Assembly (NCBI RefSeq): GCF_030272615.1
Contig: NC_081410.1
Coordinates: 123,871,640 to 123,935,639, forward strand
DNA from: Cryptomeria japonica
Taxonomy: Eukaryota > Streptophyta > Pinopsida > Cupressales > Cupressaceae
Direction: 5' to 3'
Length of the DNA stretch: 64,000 nt
Positions within the stretch are counted from its first letter, which is position 1. Each line of letters begins with the position of its first letter. Below are positions 10,388-21,209 of the stretch, in pieces. The notes under the pieces are model-generated. The model ran no database searches and was not told the DNA's origin. It worked only from the letters and a program-made list of their open reading frames with translations. The translations under genes and the position numbers were made by a program.

Positions 10388-10405
10388 AAGTGATTATAAA
10401 GACCC
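10388..10405 (+). promoter_or_regulatory. conserved TATA block upstream of third ORF (copy 1)
   Basis: TATAAAGACCCCCA here matches TATAAAAACCCCCA in copy 2 (near 40367). The shared upstream words CCTAACCCT and CTGG(C/A)AA also align. It resembles a pol II core promoter about 0.8 kb before the third reading frame. Confidence 0.5.
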
Positions 10406-10419
10406 CCAAGGAGCCCATT

Positions 10420-11197
10420 TGTACACATCTCATGGAAGAAATCGAGGCAGAAGAAGCAGGCTTGGCAGCAAGACAAAATTGAGAGGAAGAAGTCAAGGAT
10501 CCGTACGGCCACGCACAAAGAAGAGGTTTAATTCGTACGACATACAGAGTACCTGTATGAACAAGGTCGAGGAGGCATGAAAGGGGCAAGTGGTTCATTC
10601 GTACGATGTAAGGACTACTCGTACGGACAATGCATGGGAGAAGCAAGTGGTTAATTCGTACGACGTATGTACTGCTCGTACGAACAAGGGTGAGAAGGCT
10701 CGAGAAGAGCAAGCATTTAATCCGTACGGTGTACGGATTGCATGTACAAACGAAGAAGGCAAGGCACGGAAGGTGAATCTGTACGACGTAGGCTACCAGA
10801 CAAAGAACTCAGTGAATAGCAGGCCGTACCGTACGGGAAATCAATTCGCACCCTTCACGACAGAGAAAAAATAAATCCGTACGGTTGCGTACATGAACTG
10901 GTAGTAGGGACACCGTATGGCTAGGAACTGGTAGGAGAAAGGAGACCGTACGAGTAGGAGTTGTACAACCCCTTCTGCGTGGGCATCTGTACACGATGGA
11001 AGCAAGTACAGTCCATAATTGAAGGTATCCATACGATAATCAAAAACACCCATACGAAATTGCCAGAAGATTTTGTGCAGTCACAAGAAGGACGAGTTTG
11101 ATCAGTAGGAGGTACAGTGCAGAGTGAGGGGGCTGTACGGTCAAAAGAGGGAAGTGTACAGACCAATCCGTATAGTGTAGACAAGGCAGCTAGTACA
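10420..11197 (+). repeat. GTAC/CGTACG-rich array (copy 1)
   Basis: I count about 25 GTAC tetramers in roughly 780 bp, against about three expected by chance. Many are within CCGTACGG or TCGTACGA. Read in one frame (10590-10874) the units encode repeated S/P-Y-D/G-V phrases. The array ends at the ATG of the third frame. Confidence 0.8.
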
Positions 11198-13859
11198 ATG
11201 GTCCATACGAACTGGCGTGCCAAAATTTCAGACCGTTATAATAACTGTCAAGGACTTGAGAAGGATAGGAAAACAAACAGGTGTGCAGGGCAAAGCAGTC
11301 ATAGTGCAACCATGACCGCTAGAGACCCGGCCAGTAGCTGCAAGAAGGCGAAGATCAGACCAAAAGTACAACTACAGAAGGACTTGGAAGGAATCACTGC
11401 AGAAAATGTGGCCTTTGAGAGCGTGACTGATAGTGAATGTCGTGCTTGGTGGGAGGAAACCCCTTCCAACCATATGATAAAAGATTCTCTTATAAAAGCA
11501 CAGGTGGACCATGCCATTCAGATGCCGACATTCAATATCAAGGATTTCAAACTTGTGCTGTAGACTGTGGTGTTTGGATACAACCGTCACGAGAGAGCTT
11601 CCATTATCTAGTGTCAAGGATGCACAGTACGGGTGTCCTTTAAGGTTGAGAATTTCAGGAGGTTATTTGGTATACCCAATAAGGGGGCATCTGCAACGAA
11701 ACTGGCAAAGAAGCTCACCAAGGAGAAAAAGAAATGGTTGCTGGACTTGGTGTGCAGGGATGACCTGACGGAAGAACAATGGCAAAATGTATGGACTGAT
11801 AGTAGGGGATTGAAGCGTGCTTTTATTGCATCGGGGGAGTGGAGGATGCTGATGGACTTGGTGAAAAGTCGATTCACAAGGGCTAGCCGCGCATCTGATA
11901 TAGCCATATGGATGATAGGATTGATGAATGGTGTAAGTGTGGCAAAGTTTACATTTGGGGGCAGCTCTTATCAGAGAGGATTCATGATTTCCTCAATCTA
12001 GAGCATAAAACATTCTATATGTGCCACCACGCCATTAGTCTATTTCTAGATGCAGTACGTTTACAGGTACCTCTAGAGATGTGGGGTGCTTTTGAACCAC
12101 GCGGTAGGGTGGAACCCAACAAACTATCCATGTACTATTATGTTCACCTGGACATGCTTGGTGATGCCATACAACCAACAAAGAGGAGGAAGCTGGACGT
12201 AGCAGTCGAGGTGGAAGAAGATAGCGGCATGGAAGATTCAAATGAGGAGCCCAAGGAAACAGAGGAACAGGAGAGTGGAGATGAAGGATTCAGCATGGCA
12301 CCACACACTGCTGGAGAAGAAGAGGAAGCAAAATCATAGCAATAGGAAGGGGAGGAGGAAGAAGAGCAACATGGAGGACTGTGAGCACAATGGAGAAGCA
12401 CTCAGGTGAAATTTACACCCCCCAAATTACCTCCTTCAGTGCACTTGGTACCATAGGAAGCACTCACAGTGGCTAGCCCGGTAGGTGACATAAGACCAGT
12501 AGGAGTGCTGTTCAGGAGAGTTGGTGAAGGGGAGCCTCCAGTACAAAGACGATTGTTGCTGCCACAGATCGGCCTGACTGTACGCGAATCACAAGCCGTA
12601 CCAGCAACAGAGTGTACCAGTAGGCCAGTAGACTGTACGGGTAGTGACTTAGGTGGCACAAGAATGATGGACCGTATGGTGGCAGAGACTGACGCGCAAC
12701 ATAGTACGAAGGTAGTAGTACAAGAGGCAGCTGTACCAAAGGAAGCCGCACCGAAGGTAGCAGTACAAGAGACAGGTACTGGTACGACATATACTAGTAC
12801 GGAGGGGCCCATAGCAGTTGAGGGTAGTACGACAACAACCGAAGGGAATGAGTCCGTGGATGTACCAATGGCAGACAGGGAAGGAGGAGATGGCCCAGAG
12901 GAGTTGGCGGTACTGGACACACTGGTTGATGAGGATATAGATGCATCTTTGGATGGGTGGCTGGGATAGTTTGCACTCACACCTCACCTTCCCACTTCAC
13001 CCTCACCGCATGACATGGCTAGTCACAGCATAGGATTGCTCCTATCATAGATCAAGTCCAGGATGAGATGATGCCTGCAAAGGAGTAGAGTAGAGCGATT
13101 GGAGGAGGTGGACATGACCCGAAGATCATTGATGTCGAGGAGAGCGGGTCCAGAGGACCACCGACAAGTCTTCACCTTACACCGCTAGACCCTAGAGATC
13201 CAATAGGCTTTCTCCAACGGTTCCTTGGGGAGTTACAGGGGATGTCGGATATAGCCTGAGGTATGGCACAATTGACTAGACAAATGGATGCCAGCAACTC
13301 AGCTGATGCTGAGAAGCTTTTACACTTCATGGCTTCGGGATGTGAGGAGTTTGCACTCCACTTTGAGCAGTGGGGGTGGCCTGACAGTGGTACGTCGGAG
13401 ATGGTGCACGAGTGGAAGCACATGCGACTGGTGGAGGGAGTTGGCACCTTGGGAGCCACCTTGTGCAGTATGGAGGGATTGTTTCGGGATGTCTACCTAC
13501 AGATGCAACAAAGCAAGATGGAGCAACAGCCACAATGGTTGTACATAGAGAAATTGGAGAAGGGGAAAAGCGTGTGCAGTTGGCCGCAGTAGAGAAGAAC
13601 TTGAGGGTTGAGTTGGAGACGAAGGTAGCCACTTATGAAGCCCATTGCAGCATGCAGGAGAAGGAAGTACACTTACTTGCAACGCAGGTGGCTGACCTGA
13701 CTTTGCAGATGGAGCAGAAGGACAAGAAACTATTGGAGGCTGCCCACATGGTCAAAAAGGCATGCGAGCGGCAACTGATTGTGGAGAAGATCCTCCGGCT
13801 TTATACAGGACACCAACCTTCTTCGGCCACGACAGGGACGCCTTCTCCCTCCTCCTCCC
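11198..13859 (+). pseudogene. family G third ORF (copy 1), broken
   Basis: The start is placed at the ATG whose product begins M-x-x-TNWR, as in copy 2. The domain order matches copy 2: AFESVTDSECRAWWEE, then the block FNIKDFK...VRVSFKVENFRRLFGIPNKG, then KKKWLLDLVCRDDLTEEQW, then RASDIAIWMIGLMNG. The acidic tract, the phrase VDEDIDASLDGWLG and the C-terminal coiled coil (EAHCSMQEKE...MEQKDKKLLEAAHMVKKA) follow. A one-base deletion near 11930 and further shifts and stops break it. Its last codons are interrupted by the insertion at 13860; the family stop lies beyond it (TAG at 15477). I do not know the function. Confidence 0.8.
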
Positions 13860-15465
13860 TGATGCAGGAGCATCCAAGAGTCCACCTGAGACCAAGGAGA
13901 TTATAAACATGAACAAAGACCCCAGAGCATCCTTGAAAGTGAATTGGAATGTTTTGAAGCCAATAATGGCTCTATGTAATGCTCAATTTGATTTAAATGT
14001 AATAAGTCTTGATAAGGGACCTAAGACAAAATATGGTGTCAAGTAGGCCAATAGTGTTTCAACGGTCTAGAATGGTGAGTAGGGTCTTTGGTAGGGTTAT
14101 TTAGGTATATGAAATAAAATTCCATTGATCTGGAATGATTTTAGCAAATAGAATGTATTAAATAAAGTTGGAAAATTCAAATCTTTGTATTCCAACGTTT
14201 AGTAGCATTTTGGAGGGAAATTGAGTTTTTAAGTCTTAATGAATTTGTAAACCCCTCCAACCACCTTGGGTTGGTTGGGGAAGTTGTATTCATCATTTAT
14301 GATGGAAAAAAGAGAGGGAAGTACAGATGGTACGGACTGGAGGTGCTGTTGTACGGACTGAGACAGTTTTAATGCAAAAACCTTGATTTTCCTTGAAAAA
14401 CTTGCATTCCTTTGATGATCTTTGAGTTCTAATCATTGAGGAAGGTTGATAGGCATTTAATGTGTATGATCTGAAGCATTTTATATCATTTTTAATCTGA
14501 TCTAAGGATTTATATTGACTGTCCTATTTTAAAAGTCTGATTTTCCTTGTTTTCTCAAGTATGAATATGTAATCCATCCCCTTTATGTGCTTACTGTGAC
14601 TTGGGGATGGAAACTAATGTTGTATCATATCAAACTAACATGAAAGTGCAGGATTGAAGTGGTTTTGCAGAGTGATCACTCACAAATGGTGAATTTATTG
14701 GTTGATTGGAGCATGGGGATGGTGGCTAGAGTGTAGCAGCCACTAAAGTAGCCATTGGAGGGATATCTTTTATGATTGGAATCAGTAGAGGGCACCAATT
14801 TAATGGTGAAACAACCTTCATTTGATCAGAGAAGTGATTGGAGACGTGATTTTGAGCAAGCCCTAGTTTAGAGGGCGATTTAAGGAAGGTTTTAGAGTTT
14901 GGACACTTAGAAGTTGAATCAAGCCATAAAACCTGGAAAATCCTTTGTTTGGGAACCTTATTGAATACTGTACCAATTTTTGTAACCTGGTGTTAAGTTT
15001 TGTTGGTACTTCCTTTGTAAAGTGGGTGGTTTTTAAGGCTAAAAAGGGGCACATTTGAGGACAGCAAAGGGTCCGTCCAAAACAACCTATATTGGTTTTT
15101 TGATATGTTGTGTAACATCCAAATGGGTGTCTAAATATGTAATTTGTTTGGGCAAGTTTTTTGGAAAAGTTTTGAGTTAAAGGGAAATTACCCGATTTGA
15201 AGGGCTAGATGTTTGGTTGAATAAATGTATTGAGTTTGTGTTGAAGCTAGAGAGGCTTAGGGTTTTAGAAAGCCTTTGAATCATGTTTTTTTGAGGTCCT
15301 TTGAAGTATGTGGAGGCAGGAGACACACCTGGTTTAGGTGGTGTTAGGTTTTGAGCCTATTGAGGCATTGAATGCATTTGAGACACTTAAGGAGAGTAAG
15401 GGGTTTGGGTCCAAAATACACCTTTTATTTGCAAATTTGTATTAGATTCTCTTGTCTCTGCATCA
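13860..15465. mobile_element. probable solo LTR (1606 bp) inside family G copy 1
   Basis: The insert is absent from copy 2 at the same point. It starts TGATGCAG and ends CTGCATCA, an 8-bp inverted terminal repeat with TG...CA ends, and CTCCC is duplicated on both sides (13855-13859 and 15466-15470). That is the signature of a solo LTR. The flanking DNA is CT-rich, so a 5-bp match alone would be weak. No coding domain was recognised inside. Confidence 0.65.
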
Positions 15466-15562
15466 CTCCCCCTCCTTAGTGTTAGTCTTTCTTTTGTTTT
15501 GTCAATCCAGCTCCTGTTTGTCTTGGTCATCTGGAAGACGACTACTTTTTGGGGGGGACTGA

Positions 15563-15898
15563 TGTTAGGGGTCAATACCCCATGATTAGTTTATAATTGT
15601 CAGGGTGTTATGTTTGTTACGTATGTTGAGAGGTTTCGGTGGGATAGTTGGTAGCTGGTAGGTTGTGACGATTGGTAGCTTGGCCAACGGTCGGGTCTAT
15701 ATAATGTTTGGCAAGTTAGCCTTGTACTGGCATAATTTGGAATGAAATAAAGATATCATACTTCTACCATATTTGTGTTTCCTTCAATTGTTATCTATGT
15801 TTTAATATACATAAATATTTTTGGTACATGATTTGTTGGTCTGTATTGAAGACTTCTGTTATCTGTGAGTTTACCAACCTCACTGTAGGGACCAAGCA
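15563..15898 (+). repeat. family G 3' LTR (copy 1)
   Basis: This 336-bp LTR starts TGTTAGGGGT after a G-run polypurine tract (15551-15557) and ends CCAAGCA. It aligns with the 343-bp LTRs of copy 2, including the TCTATATAAT TATA region near 15697 and an AATAAA downstream. It is clearly more diverged than the two LTRs of copy 2 are from each other. Confidence 0.88.
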
Positions 15899-16751
15899 TT
15901 CGTTTTGTGCCAAAGTGCTTAAATTTCTTAGCTACCCCAGGATTTTGCCTTGATTTTTGTGCTCTCAACTAATTTGACCCAAAATTTCAACTACTCTGAT
16001 TTTGATGAAAGAACAATCGATCTTAGGTTTTTTGGAGCTTCGGATGCAATGGCAACCTCCGTTTCAGCCTAAAATGCACATCAAATTCACCTCAGGTTGG
16101 ATCTCTCAAGTATGCAAATAAGAACTTGATAGAAAAGCTTTGATACCATGCAGGAGCTAAGATTGCACTTTGATACCTGGCAGAAATTGATGATCTACCA
16201 TAGGAGCCAAGATTCAAACTAGAAGCAAAGCACCTATCACACAAAAGAGATCAAGCAAAGATAGTATGCTTTATAACAACCAAATAATTCTATATTATTG
16301 CACAAAAGAATTGAAGATTCAATATTGGAGGTACAATATTGGAGGCACAATTACAATGAATGAATTGCTTGCTTTATAGAAAGCAAGAGATGCCCTAATC
16401 GTCAAATTAGAAGATCTAAAGCAATGCAAAGTAGGAGCTAAATCAAGCTCAATTGCAAGCTATAAAAGATAACTAGAAGTGCCTCTAAGTGAACTTAGAC
16501 TAAAAAAGCATAACACCTAGATAAATTAAAGCACCTAAGTTTAGCTCAAGTGAAAAAGCAATTAAAGGACCTAATTAATAAATAATTAGATAATTGTCCT
16601 AAAATATCTTTGATAGACTTGTGTTCTATTTATTGTAATTTTATCATTGGTCAAGCATTAAATGTTATGTGATGGGTGTAACAAACCCTCATTAGGGTTT
16701 CTATCTTTCAATCTTGGCCATTACTGCAAATTTGATCCTAGCCATAAAATT
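15899..16751. other. unassigned flank with a minus-strand PBS-like site
   Basis: No gene is seen. Near 16136-16147 the plus strand reads GCTTTGATACCA, whose complement resembles the initiator tRNA-Met primer-binding site used by copia elements. A minus-strand copia LTR remnant may therefore lie here. Neither terminus is defined. Confidence 0.3.
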
Positions 16752-16759
16752 GTATTGAG

Positions 16760-18203
16760 CATAGTTGGACTACTCGCGTCTTGGCTCAACTCGCCAAGCC
16801 CCTCAGAAAAAAACTCGGCAAAAACTCGGCAACATATAAACACGCTTAATTTTAATAAAAAATGCATTTTTTTTGCAAAATTTAATAAGAAGATGCATCC
16901 AATGAGTCAATAAATGATAACACAAAAGAAACAAGTTGATTCTAGATATATTTAAATGCAAAGTGTCTACAAAATCGCATCCTCATGAGGAATGTTGATG
17001 GCTGGAAGCAAAATAGTAAATAGTTTTTGTAAAACCAAAAGTAAATACATCATTACAAATTACAATTACAACTTCCTCTTCCCAGCTCTAGCTAAAACTA
17101 GGGGAGAGGTAAAACTAGAGGGTCTAGTCCTAGAAGTCTGCAGTGGGCATGACTGTGCCTTGCTCTGTATGGCTGGCTCATCCTCCATCCTGGATGAAGC
17201 TATGTCTCCACTTGCTTGTGGCACTGGCAATGACTCCTCATCTTCATCCTCTTCCTCCTCAATGTCATCCAGCATGAAACCAAATCCACCTCCCTCCTCC
17301 TCCATAGCTTGCCTCTCCAAATCAGTGTTGTCATCATCAAAAAACAATGGAGGCTGCTTCTGTGATGTCCAATCACTGTAAGGATCTATATCATGCAAGT
17401 CAAGTGGACCACCTGCTACTTCCTCTACCTTCCTTATGCACAATCAAAGATTATATTGCATAAAGACAAGGTCATTGAGATGTTTTTGAGCTAGCTTGCT
17501 CCTCTTCTTCATGTCGATGGCTTCAAACAAGCTCTATTTGTGCTACTGCTCACAACTGGATGAACTACAAGGTTGACATAAGATTCCGAGGGCAAATTTT
17601 CTGAGATTTGGGGTATTTCCACCCCAACTTTGCCATCAAGCATCTGCAAATTAAAATGAGGTTGAAAGTAGCACCCCTCGCCGGTCTGAGGGTGAGAAAA
17701 AGAGGGGTAGAGAGATAGGTCTAGATCTTGGTGTAGATCTACAAATGAGTAATATTTGAAATTTCATCATTCATACTCATAGTTTCAAACTTTCAACTCT
17801 AAAATGTATAATACCAAGATTTCTTCAATGCTAATTATGTTGTTATATGGAGCCTAATCAGACTCGAAGGTTAAATTTTCCCTACTTCCATCAGCGCAGT
17901 TTCCCCCCATATTTTTCGACGGGGGTTTGGGGGCAGCGCCCCTTGTGCGCTCCCTGTCGCGATACAGGGTGGGGTGTTATTAAGTATAAGAAAGAAAAAA
18001 GACATATTGAAATGCCACTTATACTTAAATGATATATTTCATGTCTATATTCTGATGAAGAGAATGAAACTGACCTGAAAAAACAAAAATTGATATTTTT
18101 TTGACATGTTTGGGCCTCTTTTTTTAGTCTAGCCGAGTTTATTGCAAAAACTCGGCGAGTTTTTGCTACGAGTTAAAGTCGTAAAAAGAGTGTTCCATCT
18201 ATG
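16760..18203 (-). mobile_element. hAT transposon derivative with 8-bp TSD
   Basis: The element lies between perfect 8-bp direct repeats GTATTGAG (16752-16759 and 18204-18211). Its ends are imperfect inverted repeats, CATAGTTGGACTACTC and, reversed, CATAGATGGAACACTC (13 of 16). Subterminal DNA on both sides is crowded with ACTCGG/CCGAGT motifs. Inside, on the minus strand, is a hAT transposase C-terminus. An 8-bp duplication, CA..G termini and a hAT dimerisation domain together define the superfamily. At 1444 bp it is an internally deleted, non-autonomous copy. Confidence 0.9.
17066..17643 (-). pseudogene. hAT transposase C-terminal dimerisation domain
   Basis: Read on the minus strand from an AG splice-acceptor-like site at 17644-17645, the frame gives LGILCQPCSSSSCEQ, then SLFEAIDMKKRSKLA and HLNDLVFMQYNL. 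This is the hAT C-terminal block that normally reads C-S-S-S-x-C-E-R-N-W-S-x-F, K-R-N-R-L and R-L-N-D-L-V-F. It is followed by PLDLHDIDPYSDW and a long acidic tail. Three in-frame stops (two around the CERNWS position, one after QYNL) make it a pseudogene. The catalytic DDE region and the zinc finger are missing. Confidence 0.88.
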
Positions 18204-18211
18204 GTATTGAG

Positions 18212-19029
18212 AGCACTATAAAAGGTTTGCTCTACTCATTTGTAAAGGTTAATAGTGAATAGGTATTAGATAGCAGCCAAATCATTAGAAGTAGAGTAGA
18301 GTAGGAGAAGGTAGAAATATTTGCCAAGCTTGTAAATAAACATCCTTTTCATTGAATTCATGGTGGATAGTTGTGTTTCTTTTCCATATTATATGGTTTC
18401 TTGTTGGATCCTCATGATAGATGAAGTTAATTGATTGTGATGGAATAATGTGTGGATGTTGATAATTCCTTGGTTAATATTATTTATGGTTGGATGATTT
18501 TCAATTACAATGCATAGTTATACTAAACATCAAGATGTGCTAAGTTCAATTGTGGATATGTTAGTTCAAGTTGTGCTACTGTATTGGGTGTTTGGATAAA
18601 TGATTTATGATATGAAAAGCTTTCATTTCCTTGGAATATCACATCGGTTTTGTGTAGTTGTTGGCAACATGGCGAAACAAAGCTCGGTTTAAGGAATGTG
18701 TCCATCCAAGCATGATCCAGTGCTATCATTGATCTTAGGAGTAGATTATATTTCTCTAAATCCTCATCCTTTTATCTTTTTCTTTTCAAGTCAATTAGAT
18801 CTCAAGTTCCAATTGCATTCAAGTTGAGTTCAGGAAAACATAAGTTCCTCTTGTGATTCCAGTAATATCACATCAAACCATTGAGCGTATCCACATGTCA
18901 AGACCTGACATTTGGAACCTGTTGACGCAGGAAATGTGCACGCTAATCTCTTTTGTCAACATGGAATAGAATGTCAAGCATTGTATTCTCTCTTGAATAA
19001 GGAAATCCCTAATGTTGCTTTGAATGATC
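18212..19029. other. no recognisable gene
   Basis: AT-rich DNA with no family resemblance, no open frame of note and no defined repeat boundary. Confidence 0.4.
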
Positions 19030-20950
19030 AAGGGGGATAACCTCAAAGTTCATTTTGTCAGGTCTTGACTACTTAAGATAACTTAGCGGTAATGTGTTTT
19101 GCTGGTAAACATGGTGGGACTTATGAATGCTTCAAGCTAGTGCATCTGACGATGCTCTAATTCTCGAATTGGAGGAAATAAAAGAAAAAGGGCAAAGTTT
19201 AGAAATCCTAAGGACAATGATAGTAACAATTAGTGTTGCGGGTAGATAGATTTCACATAAAATAACTCCTGCTTAACTAGAGATATAGTCACAACTCCAC
19301 AAGAATAGTGCAAGGTCCAAGGGAATAAAGGATTTTCAGACTATGGATGCTCATTCAGAAACCCAATTCTGGTGCAACCTAAGACAAACACCCACAATTG
19401 AACTAAGAACAATTATTAGGTTCAGAGTAATCATGCACAGGGACTTGCAATCAATAAGCCTCCAATGGTATGAACTTGAAATCACATCAAATACCCTCAC
19501 GCTTCAACATTAAAATCAAAATCACTGAACTCTAACTAATCTGATGAAGAGAAACCATGCAAACAAACTAGGACAAACAACAAAATACCATGCTTCAATG
19601 TTCCATTTATTTGTTATAACAACCATTACAACAATTTCTTTCCAATAGTTCTATTCTACTTCTACTCCTAATCATTTTACTAACCCATTAACTTTACCAA
19701 AACTTTAACTATCCAACCCCTAAAAATCTAAACCTTTACAAAGAGAGAGGCCCTGGACTTTTATAGATTTTACATTTTAGATCAAAGGCCAAGATTCAAT
19801 TCATCCAGTGGCTATGATCTACCTTCTAGAAGCTCTGACAGCTTTAACCCATACCTAGTAATTCTCATTACTTCCTAGCTGCCCCTTTCAACCACGTCTT
19901 CAGCTACTTGCAATTGTTTTGCTTTAATCTTACTAGAAGAAAAGATTTTAATACGCTTGATTTAAATCAGGTAGTTGAGAAATAATTAAACTATGTCCCC
20001 CATTTGCTTTGAATTACATTAATGGGGCCCATAGGTAGCCAGAATGGGATTTGTTTGTTGTTTCTGGCTGTGCATCTTCTGCATACTAGTTGATGTGGCT
20101 AAAGTCGTGTTTCGACTCTCTAGTCAACACAGTAGAATTTTGTGGCAATCCCATTCTCGTGTAAGGAGGCTTCTAGCGTTATAGAAACGATCATGAGAAG
20201 GCAACTTCAAGGTTCATACTTGCCAATTCTTGACTGTGGGATAGCTCAATGGTTCATGTGCCTTGCTGGTAGAAATGAGGGGACTTTATTGGATAGGACA
20301 AGCTTCAAGGTTCTATAAGACACCCCTAAGACTCCACAAGTTTGTTTTCATCAGATTATCATTAAACATGATGCTGTTTGACAGGTCTCAACTTCAGATT
20401 TATGGAAAAACAGGGAAAAAAGAGAGTAAGGGATAGATATCAACTACTCTAACTAAAACAACACGTTTGGGCAAATAGATAGAGATCTTAAAATTACCAT
20501 GTTCTACTTCGCCACTTTTACACAACTAAGCAGAACTTGGTGCAATCTTCAAAGGGAAATCAGATTCTCAAACTCTTAAACACACGTGCTGAATTTAAAA
20601 CATTCATTCATACTAGCATTTAACAGTCAAACTAAAATGCCTGAATATGTTCAAACTAACCATATAGGAGGATTGACGATCAATCAATCCTCATTGGTAT
20701 GAACTAAATTCTCTATCAAATATTAAGCCAAACACACTATTTGTAAATGAAAAGCATAACAAAAATTAAATAGGGAAGAAGGGAACCATGCACTCACAAG
20801 AAACATGATCAACTTGAATATTCCATTAATTCTGTAAATATTTCGGCAGAGTTTCAACAACAATTCTAGACTTACAAAAATAAGGGAAAACCAACCCCCT
20901 TTAATAGAATTCCAAAACTTGGATGAATGGCTAGGATTAAACAAAACGAG
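19030..20950 (-). repeat. two diverged copies of an LTR-like unit (about 1.2 kb apart)
   Basis: Segments 19030-19700 and 20210-20900 share the same order of words. Both contain a GTTCAT...TTGACT...TTGCTGGTA block, a GGTGCAA block, TGGTATGAACT...TCAAAT, and a long ACCATGC...TTCCATT...ACAACAATT tract. Similarity is low but collinear. They lie just downstream, in minus-strand sense, of the decayed frame at 21210-24743. The unit's minus-strand end may be CAACA at 19234 (TGTTGCGGG on the plus strand). I infer decayed LTRs, but the starts are not fixed. Confidence 0.45.
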
Positions 20951-21209
20951 GGGCTCAGATTCATCCCAAAAAACATGACTACCCATGCCTAGTTAATAAG
21001 GAGCATACCTCCCAACCAACTAACCAACTAAGAACCATAAAGCTATTCCCCCAAAAAGTGCATTACATGGAGCTCAAAAAACAAAATAGAGTACTTAGTA
21101 TTTGGGAGAAATAACTTTCGGGACCACACTTTTGTCATCCCAAAATTGATATTTTCCCATTTTTTACAATAAAAAGTCACTTTCCTCTTCTAGGTACTTT
21201 TTCCAAATG

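Larger units (their letters stand above)
7924..15898 (+). mobile_element. Ty3/gypsy family G, copy 1 (3' two-thirds, interrupted)
   Basis: This copy parallels the complete element at 32672-44096. It has RT, RNase H, the start of integrase, a TATA block, a GTAC-rich array, the third reading frame and a 336-bp 3' LTR. Its 5' half was separated by the insertion ending at 7923. Relative to copy 2 it lacks about 1.6 kb covering the integrase core and C-terminal extension (junction near 9957), and it carries an extra 1.6 kb at 13860-15465. It cannot move on its own. Confidence 0.9.
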
